Positions 7,798 through 16,769 are shown, numbered from the stretch's first letter. The stretch: 64,000 bases of DNA from Klebsiella variicola (GCF_000828055.2 NZ_CP010523.2:2542001-2606000); one strand, 5' to 3'. A program made the numbers and translations. Notes: a model not told the origin generated them from the sequence alone.

Positions 7798-8244
7798 CTA
7801 TTCCTGTTCAGGAATAATGGATATCTGGCCGTTTCGCTCGAGGATAGCGAATTTGATCGCTTTGAGCTCATAGATCCCATGGTGCTGCCTGGCTGCCAGC
7901 AGGATATCATCGACAGAGATATTGACGAGCTTTATCTTTTCGTCGATGACAGCACCATTTTCCACCACAATAACCGGGCTGCCATCAATGAAATTTTCCG
8001 CCTGCGAGAAGCGTTTCTTAATATAGCCGAATAAAATATCAACACCCACCAGAGTGACGATGGTGAGCATCGAACCGGTGACGGAATAGTCTGTGCTGAG
8101 CATCGCCTGTTGGGTGGCTTCGCTAATTATCAACAGCAATATTAGATCAAAGTTGGTTAACTGCATCAGCGTTCGTCTGCCAGCAATCTTAAAAATAATC
8201 AACAGGATAAAATAGATTGCTGCGGCTCTGAGGACCATTTCCAT
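7798..8244 (-). CDS. DUF421 (YetF-like) membrane protein
   Basis: 148 residues with three hydrophobic helices in the first 80 (AAAIYFILLIIFKIAGRR, FDLILLLIISEA, LTIVTLVGVDILFGYI) and a soluble C-terminal DUF421 domain (SPVIVVENG, LLAARQHHGIY, AILERNGQISII). AGGAG is 6 nt before the ATG at 8244, which fixes the start; the longer ORF runs into the upstream gene. Bacillus YetF/SpoVA-associated relatives exist, but the function is not settled. It starts 8 bp after the stop of the preceding membrane-anchored protein, so the pair is probably translationally coupled. Confidence 0.82.
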   Translation of the reverse strand: MEMVLRAAAIYFILLIIFKIAGRRTLMQLTNFDLILLLIISEATQQAMLSTDYSVTGSMLTIVTLVGVDILFGYIKKRFSQAENFIDGSPVIVVENGAVIDEKIKLVNISVDDILLAARQHHGIYELKAIKFAILERNGQISIIPEQE

Positions 8245-8252
8245 AGCCACTC

Positions 8253-8756
8253 CTAGGGATAGACAAACTGGTTCCAGGTGACAGGCGCGCGATCGTTCAC
8301 TGCCGCCTGCAGGGAAATATTGCCGGCTGTTTTTGGGGTAATGGATAACCACACGGACATCGGCGAGCGGGTGGCCGCTTGCTGATACACGAGGTATAAT
8401 TTCCCCTCGGCACTGTACATTTTATCTGGCTGCGGGCGGATATCACCGACCTGGTAGCGCGATAAAAACGGGGCGGTGAAGCTGATAATTTTTTCACTAC
8501 CTCCATCGGGTTTAATCTGAATATTCACTTCGGTTTCACTCATCAGTCTGGCATACCGCTGATAATCGACGCTTAATTCACCTTTGGCACTTTCCCGGTG
8601 CGCTTCACTGAAATAACCGGAGGACCACAGACCGCTTAGCGCGGTAAGAATGATGAGACTCAGAACAATTATCCCATAGCGCCGGAATCGATATTCGAAG
8701 CGTAGTGCTCGTTCATTCTCGTCAACGATGGGACAATCCTGTTGATTCTTAATCAT
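8253..8756 (-). CDS. membrane-anchored hypothetical protein
   Basis: 167 residues: a cytoplasmic N-terminus, one transmembrane segment at about 26-46 (YGIIVLSLIILTALSGLW) and a C-terminal domain of roughly 115 residues on the periplasmic side, with beta-strand-like alternation. I do not recognise the family. The ATG at 8756 is preferred over an in-frame TTG at 8786. It is the first gene of a two-gene unit with the DUF421 protein, and the two probably form a membrane complex. Divergent from ydeI. Confidence 0.75.
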   Translation of the reverse strand: MIKNQQDCPIVDENERALRFEYRFRRYGIIVLSLIILTALSGLWSSGYFSEAHRESAKGELSVDYQRYARLMSETEVNIQIKPDGGSEKIISFTAPFLSRYQVGDIRPQPDKMYSAEGKLYLVYQQAATRSPMSVWLSITPKTAGNISLQAAVNDRAPVTWNQFVYP

Positions 8757-8901
8757 TATTATTTTCCCCGCGTTTCGTTTCGGCAACAGCGTAACGATAA
8801 GGACATTCTTATATTAGTCGATATCAGAACAATTGACTTTGTAAAAATGAATCGCCTCAGCCAGGCTTTATTCTAATCATCGGTAAAATGACGGAGGGAT
8901 G

Positions 8902-9306
8902 ATGAAAAAATTAGCGCTCGCTATGGCCTGTGTACTCGCCGTGGGTATTGCACAGGCGGACGATAAGGGCGGTTTTAGTCAGGATGCCGCACCGCCGCCG
9001 CCGCACAAACTCGATGACGGCTATCGCGGCGTCGAGGATGGCCGGATCATGACCGTTGAGCAGGCGAAAACCATGCACGATGGCGCGACTATTTCACTGC
9101 GCGGTAATGTGCTCACCCGCCAGGACAATGACCGTTATCAGTTTCGCGATAAAAGCGGCACCATCACTGCCATCATTCCGGCCGCCGCGTTTAACGAACA
9201 GCACGTAGAGCCTGACGATCTGGTCAGCATCAACGGTAGCCTCGATCGCAAAATGACGCCGCCGGTGGTGCGTGTCGATCGTCTGCTCAAGCAGTCGCCT
9301 AAGTAA
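8902..9306 (+). CDS. ydeI: OB-fold stress protein YdeI (YgiW/YdeI family)
   Basis: 134 residues. A signal peptide (1-20, ends AQA) exports it to the periplasm; the rest is a bacterial OB-fold. QDAAPPPPHKLDDGYRG, SLRGN, RDKSG and ISI/VSINGSLDRK match E. coli YdeI block by block. Relatives help survive peroxide, cadmium and cationic peptides; the ligand is unknown. GGAGGG favours the ATG at 8902 over the adjacent one at 8899. It is followed at 15 bp by a 48-residue ORF and then osmC, so it may head a stress operon. Confidence 0.88.
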   Translation: MKKLALAMACVLAVGIAQADDKGGFSQDAAPPPPHKLDDGYRGVEDGRIMTVEQAKTMHDGATISLRGNVLTRQDNDRYQFRDKSGTITAIIPAAAFNEQHVEPDDLVSINGSLDRKMTPPVVRVDRLLKQSPK

Positions 9307-9321
9307 TCGGAGAACGCCGAT

Positions 9322-9468
9322 ATGAGTAACACATCTCAGCCGCAAGGTGAGCAGGGCGAAAAACATCCTGCGCGCGAGGCGCCTGCCGAGCATGGCGAAG
9401 TGCCGCGTAAACGGGACGACAGCAAGGACGACAAAACCGATCCTTATCAGCCACACGATGGTCGTTAG
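9322..9468 (+). CDS. 48-residue hydrophilic protein after ydeI
   Basis: A 48-residue ORF starting 15 bp after the ydeI stop, with GGAG 9 nt before its ATG. The sequence has no hydrophobic core: it is rich in Glu, Lys, Asp, Pro and His (for example QGEQGEKHPAREAP), typical of disordered stress-accumulated proteins. No family recognised. Position between ydeI and osmC suggests co-expression. Confidence 0.55.
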   Translation: MSNTSQPQGEQGEKHPAREAPAEHGEVPRKRDDSKDDKTDPYQPHDGR

Positions 9469-9581
9469 CGAGGCTGACCACGAGATCCTTAAGGGCACAG
9501 TGATGCCCAGGCCGCAGAAAAGGCGCAGGTTCGGCATCACGCACTATACTTTTTGTTCGACATCATCACAGGAGGAGTCAC

Positions 9582-10013
9582 ATGGCGATTCATAAGAAAG
9601 GGCTGGCGCACTGGGAAGGCGATCTGAAACATGGCAAAGGCACCGTGTCGACAGAGAGCGGGGCGCTGAGCCAGCAGCCCTACGGCTTTAACACCCGTTT
9701 TGAAGGGGTGAAAGGCACTAACCCTGAGGAGCTGATTGGCGCCGCGCATGCCGCCTGTTTCTCAATGGCCCTGTCGCTGATGCTCAGCGAAGAGGGCTAT
9801 ACCGCAACGTCTATCGACACGACGGCGGTGGTCACCCTCAATAAAACCGACGGCGGCTTTGCGATAACCGACATCGCGCTGCAAAGTCAGATTGTTCTGC
9901 CGGACGTTGCGCCGGCGGCGTTCGATGAGATCATTCAGAAAGCGAAGGCCGGTTGCCCGGTATCGCAGGTGCTGAAAGCCAATATCACTCTCGACTACCA
10001 GCTGAATCCGTAA
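9582..10013 (+). CDS. osmC: OsmC, organic hydroperoxide resistance peroxiredoxin
   Basis: 143 residues, the E. coli length. OsmC reduces organic hydroperoxides using two cysteines in the cytoplasm; here the peroxidatic Cys59 (HAACFSMALS) and the resolving Cys125 (KAGCPVSQ) are at the E. coli positions. The N-terminus MAIHKKGLAHWEGDL is canonical. A GGAG box precedes the ATG. In E. coli the gene is controlled by osmolarity and RpoS; the neighbouring stress genes agree with that, though I cannot identify the promoters here. Confidence 0.96.
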   Translation: MAIHKKGLAHWEGDLKHGKGTVSTESGALSQQPYGFNTRFEGVKGTNPEELIGAAHAACFSMALSLMLSEEGYTATSIDTTAVVTLNKTDGGFAITDIALQSQIVLPDVAPAAFDEIIQKAKAGCPVSQVLKANITLDYQLNP

Positions 10014-10019
10014 GCTGTC

Positions 10020-10045
10020 GTGCCCGCGCGCAGCGGGCACCCTTT
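10020..10045 (+). terminator. terminator after osmC
   Basis: Perfect 8-bp stem GTGCCCGC (10020-10027) / GCGGGCAC (10033-10040) with a 5-nt loop, followed by CCTTTCCC. Starts 7 bp after the osmC stop. Confidence 0.6.
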
Positions 10046-10116
10046 CCCAATATCTCTCCCTGCGCTGCCCAATAGTGGTATCTTTTGTCCTTTAATTGCA
10101 CGTAAGGGACATCATC

Positions 10117-10986
10117 ATGATCGGCATTCGCGGGATGATCGAGGCGCAGGTGCTCGGCCTGACCGGCATGGCGCTAAAAGAGATCGATTTTGAACAGCCT
10201 AAAGGGGAGCCGGGGCTGTTTGGTCCGCAGTCGGCCATCTGGCAGGTACACGGCGATTTTACCTCGATGCTCTGCGGCGGCATCAGCGCGCTGCTGCTGC
10301 AGATGCTGCATCCCCTGGCGCTGGCCGGCGTCTGGGATCACTCCCGTTTCCGTGAGGACATCTTTGGCCGCCTGCGCCGCACCAGCCAGTTTATTTCCGC
10401 CACCACCTTTGCCACTACCCCCGACGCCGAGCGGCTCATCGCCAAAGTGCAGGGGATCCATCAGCGGATCGGCGGGGTGGATAAGGACGGCACTCCTTAT
10501 CAGGCCAGCGATCCGGCGCTGTTGACCTGGGTGCACGTCGCCGAGTGCAGCCGCTTTATGGCCTCCCACCTGCGCTACAAGCGGACGGTGGTCAGCGCCG
10601 AGCGCCAGGAGGACTATTTCCGCGAGTCGGCGGAAATCGCCCGTCGGCTGGGGGCCCAGGACATCCCTCAGACGCCGCAGGAAGTGGCGGACTATCTCGA
10701 GGCGATGCGCCCGCAGTTGCGCTGTGACGAACGTACCCGGGAGGTAGCCGAGGTGCTGCTCTCTACTCGTCTGCCGGGTAGGCTGAGCCAGCCGGTGGGT
10801 CAGGTCATGATGCGCGCCGGGATCGATCTGCTGCCGGAATGGGCGCAGGAGATGCTGGGGCTGTCGCTCACGCCGCTGCAGCGGCGCACGACGCGCCTGC
10901 TGGTGCATGGCGTGGCCCGCGTGCTCCGTGCTTCGGTACGCAACGGCGCCTGGCATTGCGCCATGCGCCGGATGCAAGTGGAGTGA
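10117..10986 (+). CDS. DUF2236 / MpaB-type oxygenase family protein
   Basis: 289 residues, largely helical. It carries the family signatures around LLLQMLHPLALAGVWDHSRF and TWVHVAECSRFM, where conserved His residues would bind heme in characterised relatives such as the rubber-degrading latex clearing protein and fungal MpaB. No signal peptide. AAGGGA 8 nt upstream supports the ATG at 10117; the ORF extends further left only through a TTG. Substrate unknown in enterobacteria. It faces the solute-binding protein gene, 3 bp apart, tail to tail. Confidence 0.8.
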   Translation: MIGIRGMIEAQVLGLTGMALKEIDFEQPKGEPGLFGPQSAIWQVHGDFTSMLCGGISALLLQMLHPLALAGVWDHSRFREDIFGRLRRTSQFISATTFATTPDAERLIAKVQGIHQRIGGVDKDGTPYQASDPALLTWVHVAECSRFMASHLRYKRTVVSAERQEDYFRESAEIARRLGAQDIPQTPQEVADYLEAMRPQLRCDERTREVAEVLLSTRLPGRLSQPVGQVMMRAGIDLLPEWAQEMLGLSLTPLQRRTTRLLVHGVARVLRASVRNGAWHCAMRRMQVE

Positions 10987-10989
10987 AGG

Positions 10990-11676
10990 TCACTCCGCCT
11001 TGCCCAGCTGTCGGGCAATCAGTGCCTCCAGGCTGCCATCCGCCCGCCACTCGCTGAGCGCGTCATTCACCGCGTTGAAGCCAGCGACATCCGCCCGGGC
11101 GACGCAGATGGCCTGCTGGATCTCAGTAAAATTATCCGCCAGTACCCGCACCCCAGCGTGCTGACGGGCTGTCGCCTCCAGCGGCTTTCGGATACCGGCG
11201 ACCATATCTCCTTCACCGGTGAGGAAGGCGTCGATGGCCTCCTGCGAGGAGGGAAGGCGATTCAGGCTGGCGTGCTGCAGATGACGGGTTAACCACAGAT
11301 CGTAAGCGGCGTTTTGCCCGACGTTAATGGTGGTTGCCGGGCGATCCATGTCGGCCACGCTCTGGCAGGGCGAACCGGCTCTCACCAGCGCGGTCCCCTG
11401 GATGGTGATGTAGGGAGGCGTAAAACGCAGGGTCGCTTCCCGGGCCGGGTCGATGGCCAGAAACGCAATGTCCCAGTGATCACCGCCGGCGTCAGCCACC
11501 ACTTTTCCGGCGGCAGGATAGGGGACGAACTCGGCGGTGACGCCCCAGCGCGTCGCCAGCCGATGGCTAAGCTCGACGGTGAGACCTGCGGGCTCCCCCG
11601 TCTCCCCGAGATGGGCCAGGACCGCGTTGCCCAGGTTAATGGCAAAACGCAGCCGGGATGAGGTGTTCTCTGACAT
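10990..11676 (-). CDS. extracytoplasmic-type solute-binding protein lacking a signal peptide
   Basis: 228 residues matching the family-3 (amino-acid type) solute-binding fold: AGLTVELSHRLATRWG, WDIAFLAIDP, RFTPPYITIQGTALV. Family members are secreted and work with ABC permeases, but this one starts MSENTSSRLRF with no signal sequence, and AGGAG 7 nt upstream fixes that start. Extending to the ORF limit at 11742 does not create a signal peptide either. No permease or ATPase gene is adjacent. It may be a cytoplasmic binding or enzyme-like derivative, for example of the cyclohexadienyl dehydratase type, but no catalytic evidence is visible. Confidence 0.7.
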   Translation of the reverse strand: MSENTSSRLRFAINLGNAVLAHLGETGEPAGLTVELSHRLATRWGVTAEFVPYPAAGKVVADAGGDHWDIAFLAIDPAREATLRFTPPYITIQGTALVRAGSPCQSVADMDRPATTINVGQNAAYDLWLTRHLQHASLNRLPSSQEAIDAFLTGEGDMVAGIRKPLEATARQHAGVRVLADNFTEIQQAICVARADVAGFNAVNDALSEWRADGSLEALIARQLGKAE

Positions 11677-11896
11677 CGCTGACTCCTGTGGTGGTGAAGA
11701 GAAAGTGGCCCGACCTGCCGGGCCAGTCATAAGATAGCCCATCCGCGCGCGGTTGTACCTGTCCTGCCACCCTTTCAGAATATATTAATAATCGACAGCG
11801 CCGATATCGTTAAACGGAAAGGCAATGGCTTTTATATTGTTAAGCATAAACTCAGCTTGTCAGTTTATTCTTCCCGCTCACAAAGGGAGAGAAATA

Positions 11897-12850
11897 ATGA
11901 CACAATATAATTTTGAAAATGATAATAAATATCATGAGCGTTCGATGCAGGCGCGAAAGAGTACCCTTATTAGCGTGGTGGTCAATATTTTCCTTTCCGT
12001 GTTTCAGGTTGTGGTGGGAATATTCTCTGGCTCCCAGGGGTTGATTGCTGATGGGATGCACTCTTTTTCCGATCTGGTCGCCGATGGGGTGGTGCTGGTG
12101 GCGAATAAAAAGAGCCGTCGACCCTCAGACCACGATCACCACTATGGACACTGGCGCTACGAGAATGGCGCCTCGCTGATCCTCGGCGCGATCCTGGTGC
12201 TGGTCGGGGTCGGCATGCTGTGGTCCGCGGCAGGTCACCTGGCGCAGCCGCAGACGATTCCGGCGGTGCACAGCGTGGCGCTGTGGATGGCGCTGGTGGC
12301 GCTGGCCGTTAAGGAGGGGCTGTTTCGCTATATGCTGGCGGTCGCCACGCGGCTGAATTCATCGCTGCTCATCGCCAACGCCTGGCATGCCCGCTCCGAT
12401 GCCGCGTCATCTCTGGTGGTGGCGCTGGGGATTATCGGTAACCTGGCCGGGTTCGCCTGGTTCGATCCGCTTGCCGCGCTGGCGGTGGGACTGCTAATCA
12501 CCCGCATGGGCTATCGTTTCGCCGCCACGGCGCTGCACGATTTAATGGACCGCGCGGTCGATGAAGAGACGCAGCGGGCGATCGCCGGCACGCTGCAGGC
12601 CACGCCGGGCGTGGCGGGTCTGCACGATTTGAAAACCCGTAAGGCGGGGGATCTGGTGCTGGTGGATGTCCATCTCGAGGTGGCGGGAGAGATGTCGGTA
12701 GCCGAGGGACATCAGATTGCCCGTCAGGCGCGGGAGCGGGTCCTGGCGCAGCATCCGGTGCTTAACGTAATGGTGCATCTTGATCCCAGCGACGCGGCCA
12801 GCGCGCTAGGCGGGGCTGACAAAAGCGGCCTGGCGCACCCGGTGTCCTGA
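11897..12850 (+). CDS. cation diffusion facilitator (CDF) metal exporter
   Basis: 317 residues: a cytosolic N-terminus, six predicted membrane spans (about 23-240) and a cytosolic metal-binding domain (VDVHLEVAGEMSV). Two HxxxD half-sites in the second and fifth helices, His55/Asp59 (HSFSDLVAD) and His164/Asp168 (HARSD), make the HD-HD tetrahedral site typical of zinc-selective ZnT-type transporters, unlike the DD-HD site of YiiP. A histidine-rich loop (DHDHHYGHWRYE) follows helix 2. AGGGAGA before 11897 selects this ATG over upstream ones. It exports Zn2+ or a similar ion from the cytoplasm in exchange for protons; no metal-responsive regulator is adjacent. Confidence 0.87.
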   Translation: MTQYNFENDNKYHERSMQARKSTLISVVVNIFLSVFQVVVGIFSGSQGLIADGMHSFSDLVADGVVLVANKKSRRPSDHDHHYGHWRYENGASLILGAILVLVGVGMLWSAAGHLAQPQTIPAVHSVALWMALVALAVKEGLFRYMLAVATRLNSSLLIANAWHARSDAASSLVVALGIIGNLAGFAWFDPLAALAVGLLITRMGYRFAATALHDLMDRAVDEETQRAIAGTLQATPGVAGLHDLKTRKAGDLVLVDVHLEVAGEMSVAEGHQIARQARERVLAQHPVLNVMVHLDPSDAASALGGADKSGLAHPVS

Positions 12851-13081
12851 ACCGGCAATTTTATTGGCTCAGCGGCTATTTTTTCCCTGAGCCTTAATTG
12901 CTGGCGCATCGATTGCCTGAAATATAAAAAAAGCACATACTAAAAACGCCATTACCATCGCTAAATAATGGCGAAGATCTGCCCATCGCAGTTAACGATA
13001 AAATAAACCAATCGGTTCATAGATAATCTCTATTCTTTATTCAGAGATAATGACCAGAGCGGTAATTCAGGAAGTCAGACA

Positions 13082-13999
13082 ATGATCATTCGGCCAGAAC
13101 AACACTGGTTTCTTCGCTTATTTGACTGGCACGGCTCCGTGCTGTCGAAAATCATCTTTCGTCTGCTGCTTAATGTGCTGATGTCCATCATCGCCATTAT
13201 CAGCTATCAATGGTACGAGCAGCTGGGGATCCACTTAACGGTGGCGCCGTTCAGCCTGCTGGGGATTGCGATTGCGATTTTTCTCGGCTTTCGCAACAGC
13301 GCCAGCTACAGCCGGTTCGTCGAAGCGCGCAATCTGTGGGGGACGGTGCTTATCGCCGAACGTACGCTGGTACGCCAGTTGCGCAATATCCTGCCGGCCG
13401 AACACGATGTCCATCGCCGCATCGTCAGCTATCTGGTGGCCTTTAGCTGGAGCCTGAAGCACCAGCTGCGCAAAACCGATCCGACGGCTGACCTGCGGCG
13501 GCTGCTGCCGGATGACAAGGTGGCGGAGATCCTCGCCAGCTCAATGCCCACCAACCGGATCCTGCTGCTGGTCGGCAACGAAATTGGCCAGCTGCGGGAG
13601 GCGGGCAAGCTCAGCGACATCACCTACGGGCTGATGGACAACAAACTCGATGAGCTGGCGCACGTGCTGGGCGGTTGTGAAAGGCTGGCGACCACCCCGG
13701 TGCCATTCGCCTATACCCTGATCCTGCAGCGCACCGTGTACCTGTTCTGCACGCTGCTGCCGTTTGCGCTGGTCGGCGATCTGCACTACATGACGCCGTT
13801 TGTCTCGGTGTTTATCTCCTACACCTTTTTGTCGTGGGATTCGCTGGCGGAAGAGCTGGAAGATCCTTTCGGTACCGCCGCCAATGATCTGCCGCTGAAC
13901 GCCATGTGCAATACCATTGAGCGCAATCTGCTCGACATGACCGGTCAGCATCCGCTGCCGGAGACGCTGCGTCCGGACCGTTACTTCAATCTGACCTGA
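13082..13999 (+). CDS. yneE: bestrophin family ion channel YneE
   Basis: 305 residues with the bestrophin hallmarks: MIIRPEQHWFLRLFDWHGSVLSKI, a second hydrophobic region ending in FLGFRNSASYSRFVEARNLWG, and paired C-terminal helices (RTVYLFCTLLPFALVGDL, TPFVSVFISYTFLSWDSLAEELEDPFG). The protein forms pentameric channels in the inner membrane; the Klebsiella homologue solved by crystallography (KpBest) is a cation-selective channel. The acidic LAEELEDPFG stretch corresponds to the Ca2+-clasp region of animal bestrophins. Monocistronic, with a terminator directly after it. Physiological role in bacteria is unknown. Confidence 0.93.
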   Translation: MIIRPEQHWFLRLFDWHGSVLSKIIFRLLLNVLMSIIAIISYQWYEQLGIHLTVAPFSLLGIAIAIFLGFRNSASYSRFVEARNLWGTVLIAERTLVRQLRNILPAEHDVHRRIVSYLVAFSWSLKHQLRKTDPTADLRRLLPDDKVAEILASSMPTNRILLLVGNEIGQLREAGKLSDITYGLMDNKLDELAHVLGGCERLATTPVPFAYTLILQRTVYLFCTLLPFALVGDLHYMTPFVSVFISYTFLSWDSLAEELEDPFGTAANDLPLNAMCNTIERNLLDMTGQHPLPETLRPDRYFNLT

Positions 14000-14002
14000 A
14001 TC

Positions 14003-14056
14003 AGACCCACCGGGCGGTTTCCGCTGCCCGGTCATCGCTTTCCCGTGGGTCTTTTA
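14003..14056 (+). terminator. rho-independent terminator after bestrophin
   Basis: Outer arms AGACCCAC (14003-14010) and GTGGGTCT (14045-14052) pair perfectly around an inner CGGGC/GCCCG hairpin, followed by TTTTAT. It begins just after the bestrophin stop. Confidence 0.75.
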
Positions 14057-14320
14057 TCCGTCAGCGCACAGCGACGATAACCGCGAAAATTTGCAAATAA
14101 GTTAAATTTAACACCTGATAGATAACATCAATTATACAGATTTGTTGTGTATGTTATTATTCAGTTAACAAACGCAGCACCTACGCTTTCCCATCGTACT
14201 ATCCTTGAGAAACCGCATCCTAATCAGGTGACGCCGTGCTAACCACGCCACGTCGCCCGGGGCCGTCGTACGCCTTTTTTCAGGCTGCGGCGGCCAGAAC
14301 AGAGCAGCAGGAGTTAAAAG
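14057..14320. other. ydeP upstream region
   Basis: About 265 bp. The part from 14095 to 14165 is strongly A+T-rich (TTAAATTTAACA, GTTATTATTCAGTTAAC) and probably holds the ydeP promoter. The rest is G+C-rich without a supported gene; CAGGAG just before 14321 is the ydeP ribosome-binding site. Confidence 0.4.
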
Positions 14321-16621
14321 ATGACCAATAAAAGACGCGCGGTGCCCGGTGTTCACCCCTATGATGGCCCGGCAGGCGGGTGGGGCGCCCTGAAGGCCAC
14401 GGCCATCGCTGTGCGTACCCAGATGGATGCTTTCGAAGCGCCCGCCACGCTGCTGCGAACTAACCAGCCGGATGGGTTTGACTGCCCGGGCTGCGCCTGG
14501 CCGGATAAAGAGCATAAATCCACTTTTCAGTTTTGCGAAAATGGCGCCAAAGCCGTGACCTGGGAAGCGACCACCAAACGGGTGACGCCCGCGTTCCTCG
14601 CGGCCAACACCGTGACCTCCCTGCTGGCGAAGAGCGATTTCGAACTGGAGGGCTATGGCCGCTTAACGCATCCTTTAGTCTACGACCGCGCCAGCGATAC
14701 TCTGCGTCCGGTGGCGTGGGAGCAGGCCTTCTCCCGCATCGGCGAGATCCTTCGCGGCCTGCAGCCTGATGAGGTCGAGTTCTATACCTCTGGCCGGGCG
14801 TCCAATGAGGCAGCGTGGCTGTTCCAGCTGTACGCCCGCGAGTATGGCACCAACAACTTCCCCGACTGCTCCAACATGTGCCACGAATCCACCAGCGTGG
14901 GCCTGCCGCAGTCGATCGGGATTGGCAAAGGCACCGTCTCCCTCGACGATTTTGACCAGACCGAGCTGGTGATCTCCATCGGCCATAATCCGGGCACCAA
15001 CCACCCACGGATGATGGGCACCCTGCATGAGCTTTCCCGCCGCGGCGTGCCGATTATCGTTTTCAATCCGCTGCGTGAGCGGGCGCTGGAGCGTTTTGCC
15101 GACCCGCAGAACGTGATGGAGATGGCGACCCGGCGCTCGACGCCGATCGCTTCGACCTACTACCAGGTGCGGGCCGGCGGCGACGCGGCGGCGCTGAAAG
15201 GGATCGCCAAAGCGCTGCTGCAGCTGGAGGAGGAGCAGGGCAATGTACTCGACCACGGGTTTATTACCCAGCATACCCAGGGATTCTCTGCCTTCGCCGA
15301 GGATCTGCATGCCACCCGCTGGCAGGATATCGAACAGGAGTCCGGCCTGACGCGCGAATCCCTGACCCAGGTCGCCGTGGCTTACGCCAAATCCAGGGCC
15401 ACCATCGTCACCTACGGCATGGGTATTACCCAGCATAATAAAGGCACTTCCAACGTCCGTCTGATTGCCGACCTGCTGCTGATGCGCGGCAACATCGGCA
15501 AGCCGGGCGCTGGCATCTGTCCGCTGCGCGGCCACTCAAACGTGCAGGGAAACCGCACCGTCGGGATCAGTGAAAAACCCTCCGCGGCCTTCCTCGACAG
15601 CCTGCAGCGGGTGATGGGGATTACGCCGCCGCGGCATCATGGTCACGATGCGGTGAAGGCCCTGGAGGCCATGATCGCCGGCGACGCCAAAGCCCTGATT
15701 TGCCTCGGGGGCAACTTCGCTGTGGCGATGCCGGATCACGAACGCGCCTTCCCGGCGATGCGCGGCCTTGAGCTCAGCGTTCACGTCGGCACCAAGCTCA
15801 ACCGCTCGCACCTGCTGACGGCGAAAGAGACCTTTATTCTGCCGTGTCTGGGCCGCACCGAGCTTGACCTGCAGGCCAGCGGCCGGCAGTCGATCACCGT
15901 CGAGGATTCGATGTCGATGGTGCATGCTTCCTCAGGCAAGCTTAAGCCCGCCTCGCCGACGCTGCGCTCGGAGCCGGCGATTGTCGCCGGTCTGGCGAAG
16001 GCCACTCTGCCGGCCAGCAAAGTGGACTGGCTGTATCTGGTGGAGGATTACGACCGCATTCGCGATCTGATCGAACAGACCATTCCGGGGTTCGAGGAGT
16101 ATAACCAGCGTATTCGTCATCCCGGGGGCTTTCGCATGCCGCTACCGCCGACCGAGCGCATCTGGCCAACGGCCACCGGTAAAGCCATGTTCTCGGTCTT
16201 CAAAGGGGTGCATGAGAACGTGGTGGTGGAGGGCGAAGATGTGATGCGCCTGGTGACGCTGCGCAGTCATGATCAGTACAACACCACCATCTACGCGATG
16301 GATGACCGCTACCGCGGTGTTTTTGGCCGCCGCGACGTGCTGTTTATGAATGAACAGGACATGGCTGCCCAGGGGCTGGAACATGGCGATCGGGTAGATA
16401 TTCATACCGCGCTGCCAGACAGCGAGCTGACGCTGGAAGATATCACGGTGGTAGCCTACGGCATCGCGCCCGGTACCGTCGGGGCCTATTATCCGGAAGC
16501 CAACGTGCTGGTGCCGCTGAACTATCTGGATGAAGAGAGCGGCACCCCTTCATATAAGTCGGTTCCCGTTCGTCTGACGCTGCGCTCGAAAGAGATCCGT
16601 CCGCTGGCCGGCGTACGCTAA
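14321..16621 (+). CDS. ydeP: molybdopterin oxidoreductase YdeP (FdhF family)
   Basis: 766 residues with the domain order of the FdhF/YdeP family: a short N-terminal segment with CPGC (about 52-55), the two molybdopterin-dinucleotide domains (ELEGYGRLTHPL, SGRASNEAAWLFQLYAREYGTNNFPDCSNMCHEST, GHNPGTNHPRMMGTLHEL, NPLRERALERF) and a C-terminal MGD-binding domain (RSHDQYNTTIYAMDDRYRGVF). Only two cysteines remain where formate dehydrogenases have a 4Fe-4S ligand set, and there is no selenocysteine. E. coli YdeP contributes to acid resistance; the substrate is unknown. A LysR gene follows at 148 bp on the same strand. Confidence 0.9.
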   Translation: MTNKRRAVPGVHPYDGPAGGWGALKATAIAVRTQMDAFEAPATLLRTNQPDGFDCPGCAWPDKEHKSTFQFCENGAKAVTWEATTKRVTPAFLAANTVTSLLAKSDFELEGYGRLTHPLVYDRASDTLRPVAWEQAFSRIGEILRGLQPDEVEFYTSGRASNEAAWLFQLYAREYGTNNFPDCSNMCHESTSVGLPQSIGIGKGTVSLDDFDQTELVISIGHNPGTNHPRMMGTLHELSRRGVPIIVFNPLRERALERFADPQNVMEMATRRSTPIASTYYQVRAGGDAAALKGIAKALLQLEEEQGNVLDHGFITQHTQGFSAFAEDLHATRWQDIEQESGLTRESLTQVAVAYAKSRATIVTYGMGITQHNKGTSNVRLIADLLLMRGNIGKPGAGICPLRGHSNVQGNRTVGISEKPSAAFLDSLQRVMGITPPRHHGHDAVKALEAMIAGDAKALICLGGNFAVAMPDHERAFPAMRGLELSVHVGTKLNRSHLLTAKETFILPCLGRTELDLQASGRQSITVEDSMSMVHASSGKLKPASPTLRSEPAIVAGLAKATLPASKVDWLYLVEDYDRIRDLIEQTIPGFEEYNQRIRHPGGFRMPLPPTERIWPTATGKAMFSVFKGVHENVVVEGEDVMRLVTLRSHDQYNTTIYAMDDRYRGVFGRRDVLFMNEQDMAAQGLEHGDRVDIHTALPDSELTLEDITVVAYGIAPGTVGAYYPEANVLVPLNYLDEESGTPSYKSVPVRLTLRSKEIRPLAGVR

Positions 16622-16627
16622 AAAGCA

Positions 16628-16660
16628 GGGCGCAGGGCGGCATCGCGCCGTCCTGCGCCC
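16628..16660 (+). terminator. G+C-rich hairpin after ydeP
   Basis: GGGCGCAGG and CCTGCGCCC pair, with an inner GCGGC/GCCG continuation, to give a long stem directly after the ydeP stop. It lacks a T-run. Confidence 0.45.
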
Positions 16661-16769
16661 CACAGCACCTCGTGATATCCTCGCTTGAATTTATCGCTAC
16701 TGAAACTAACATTCTGGTAACCTGTGCGCGGCCCCGGGGGTGAACGGCGGGGTTCAAACGGGAAAGAGA

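Noticed and set aside
14165-14515. 116-residue minus-strand ORF over the ydeP promoter and start
   Set aside because: Overlaps the real gene start, has no plausible initiation signal and no known family.
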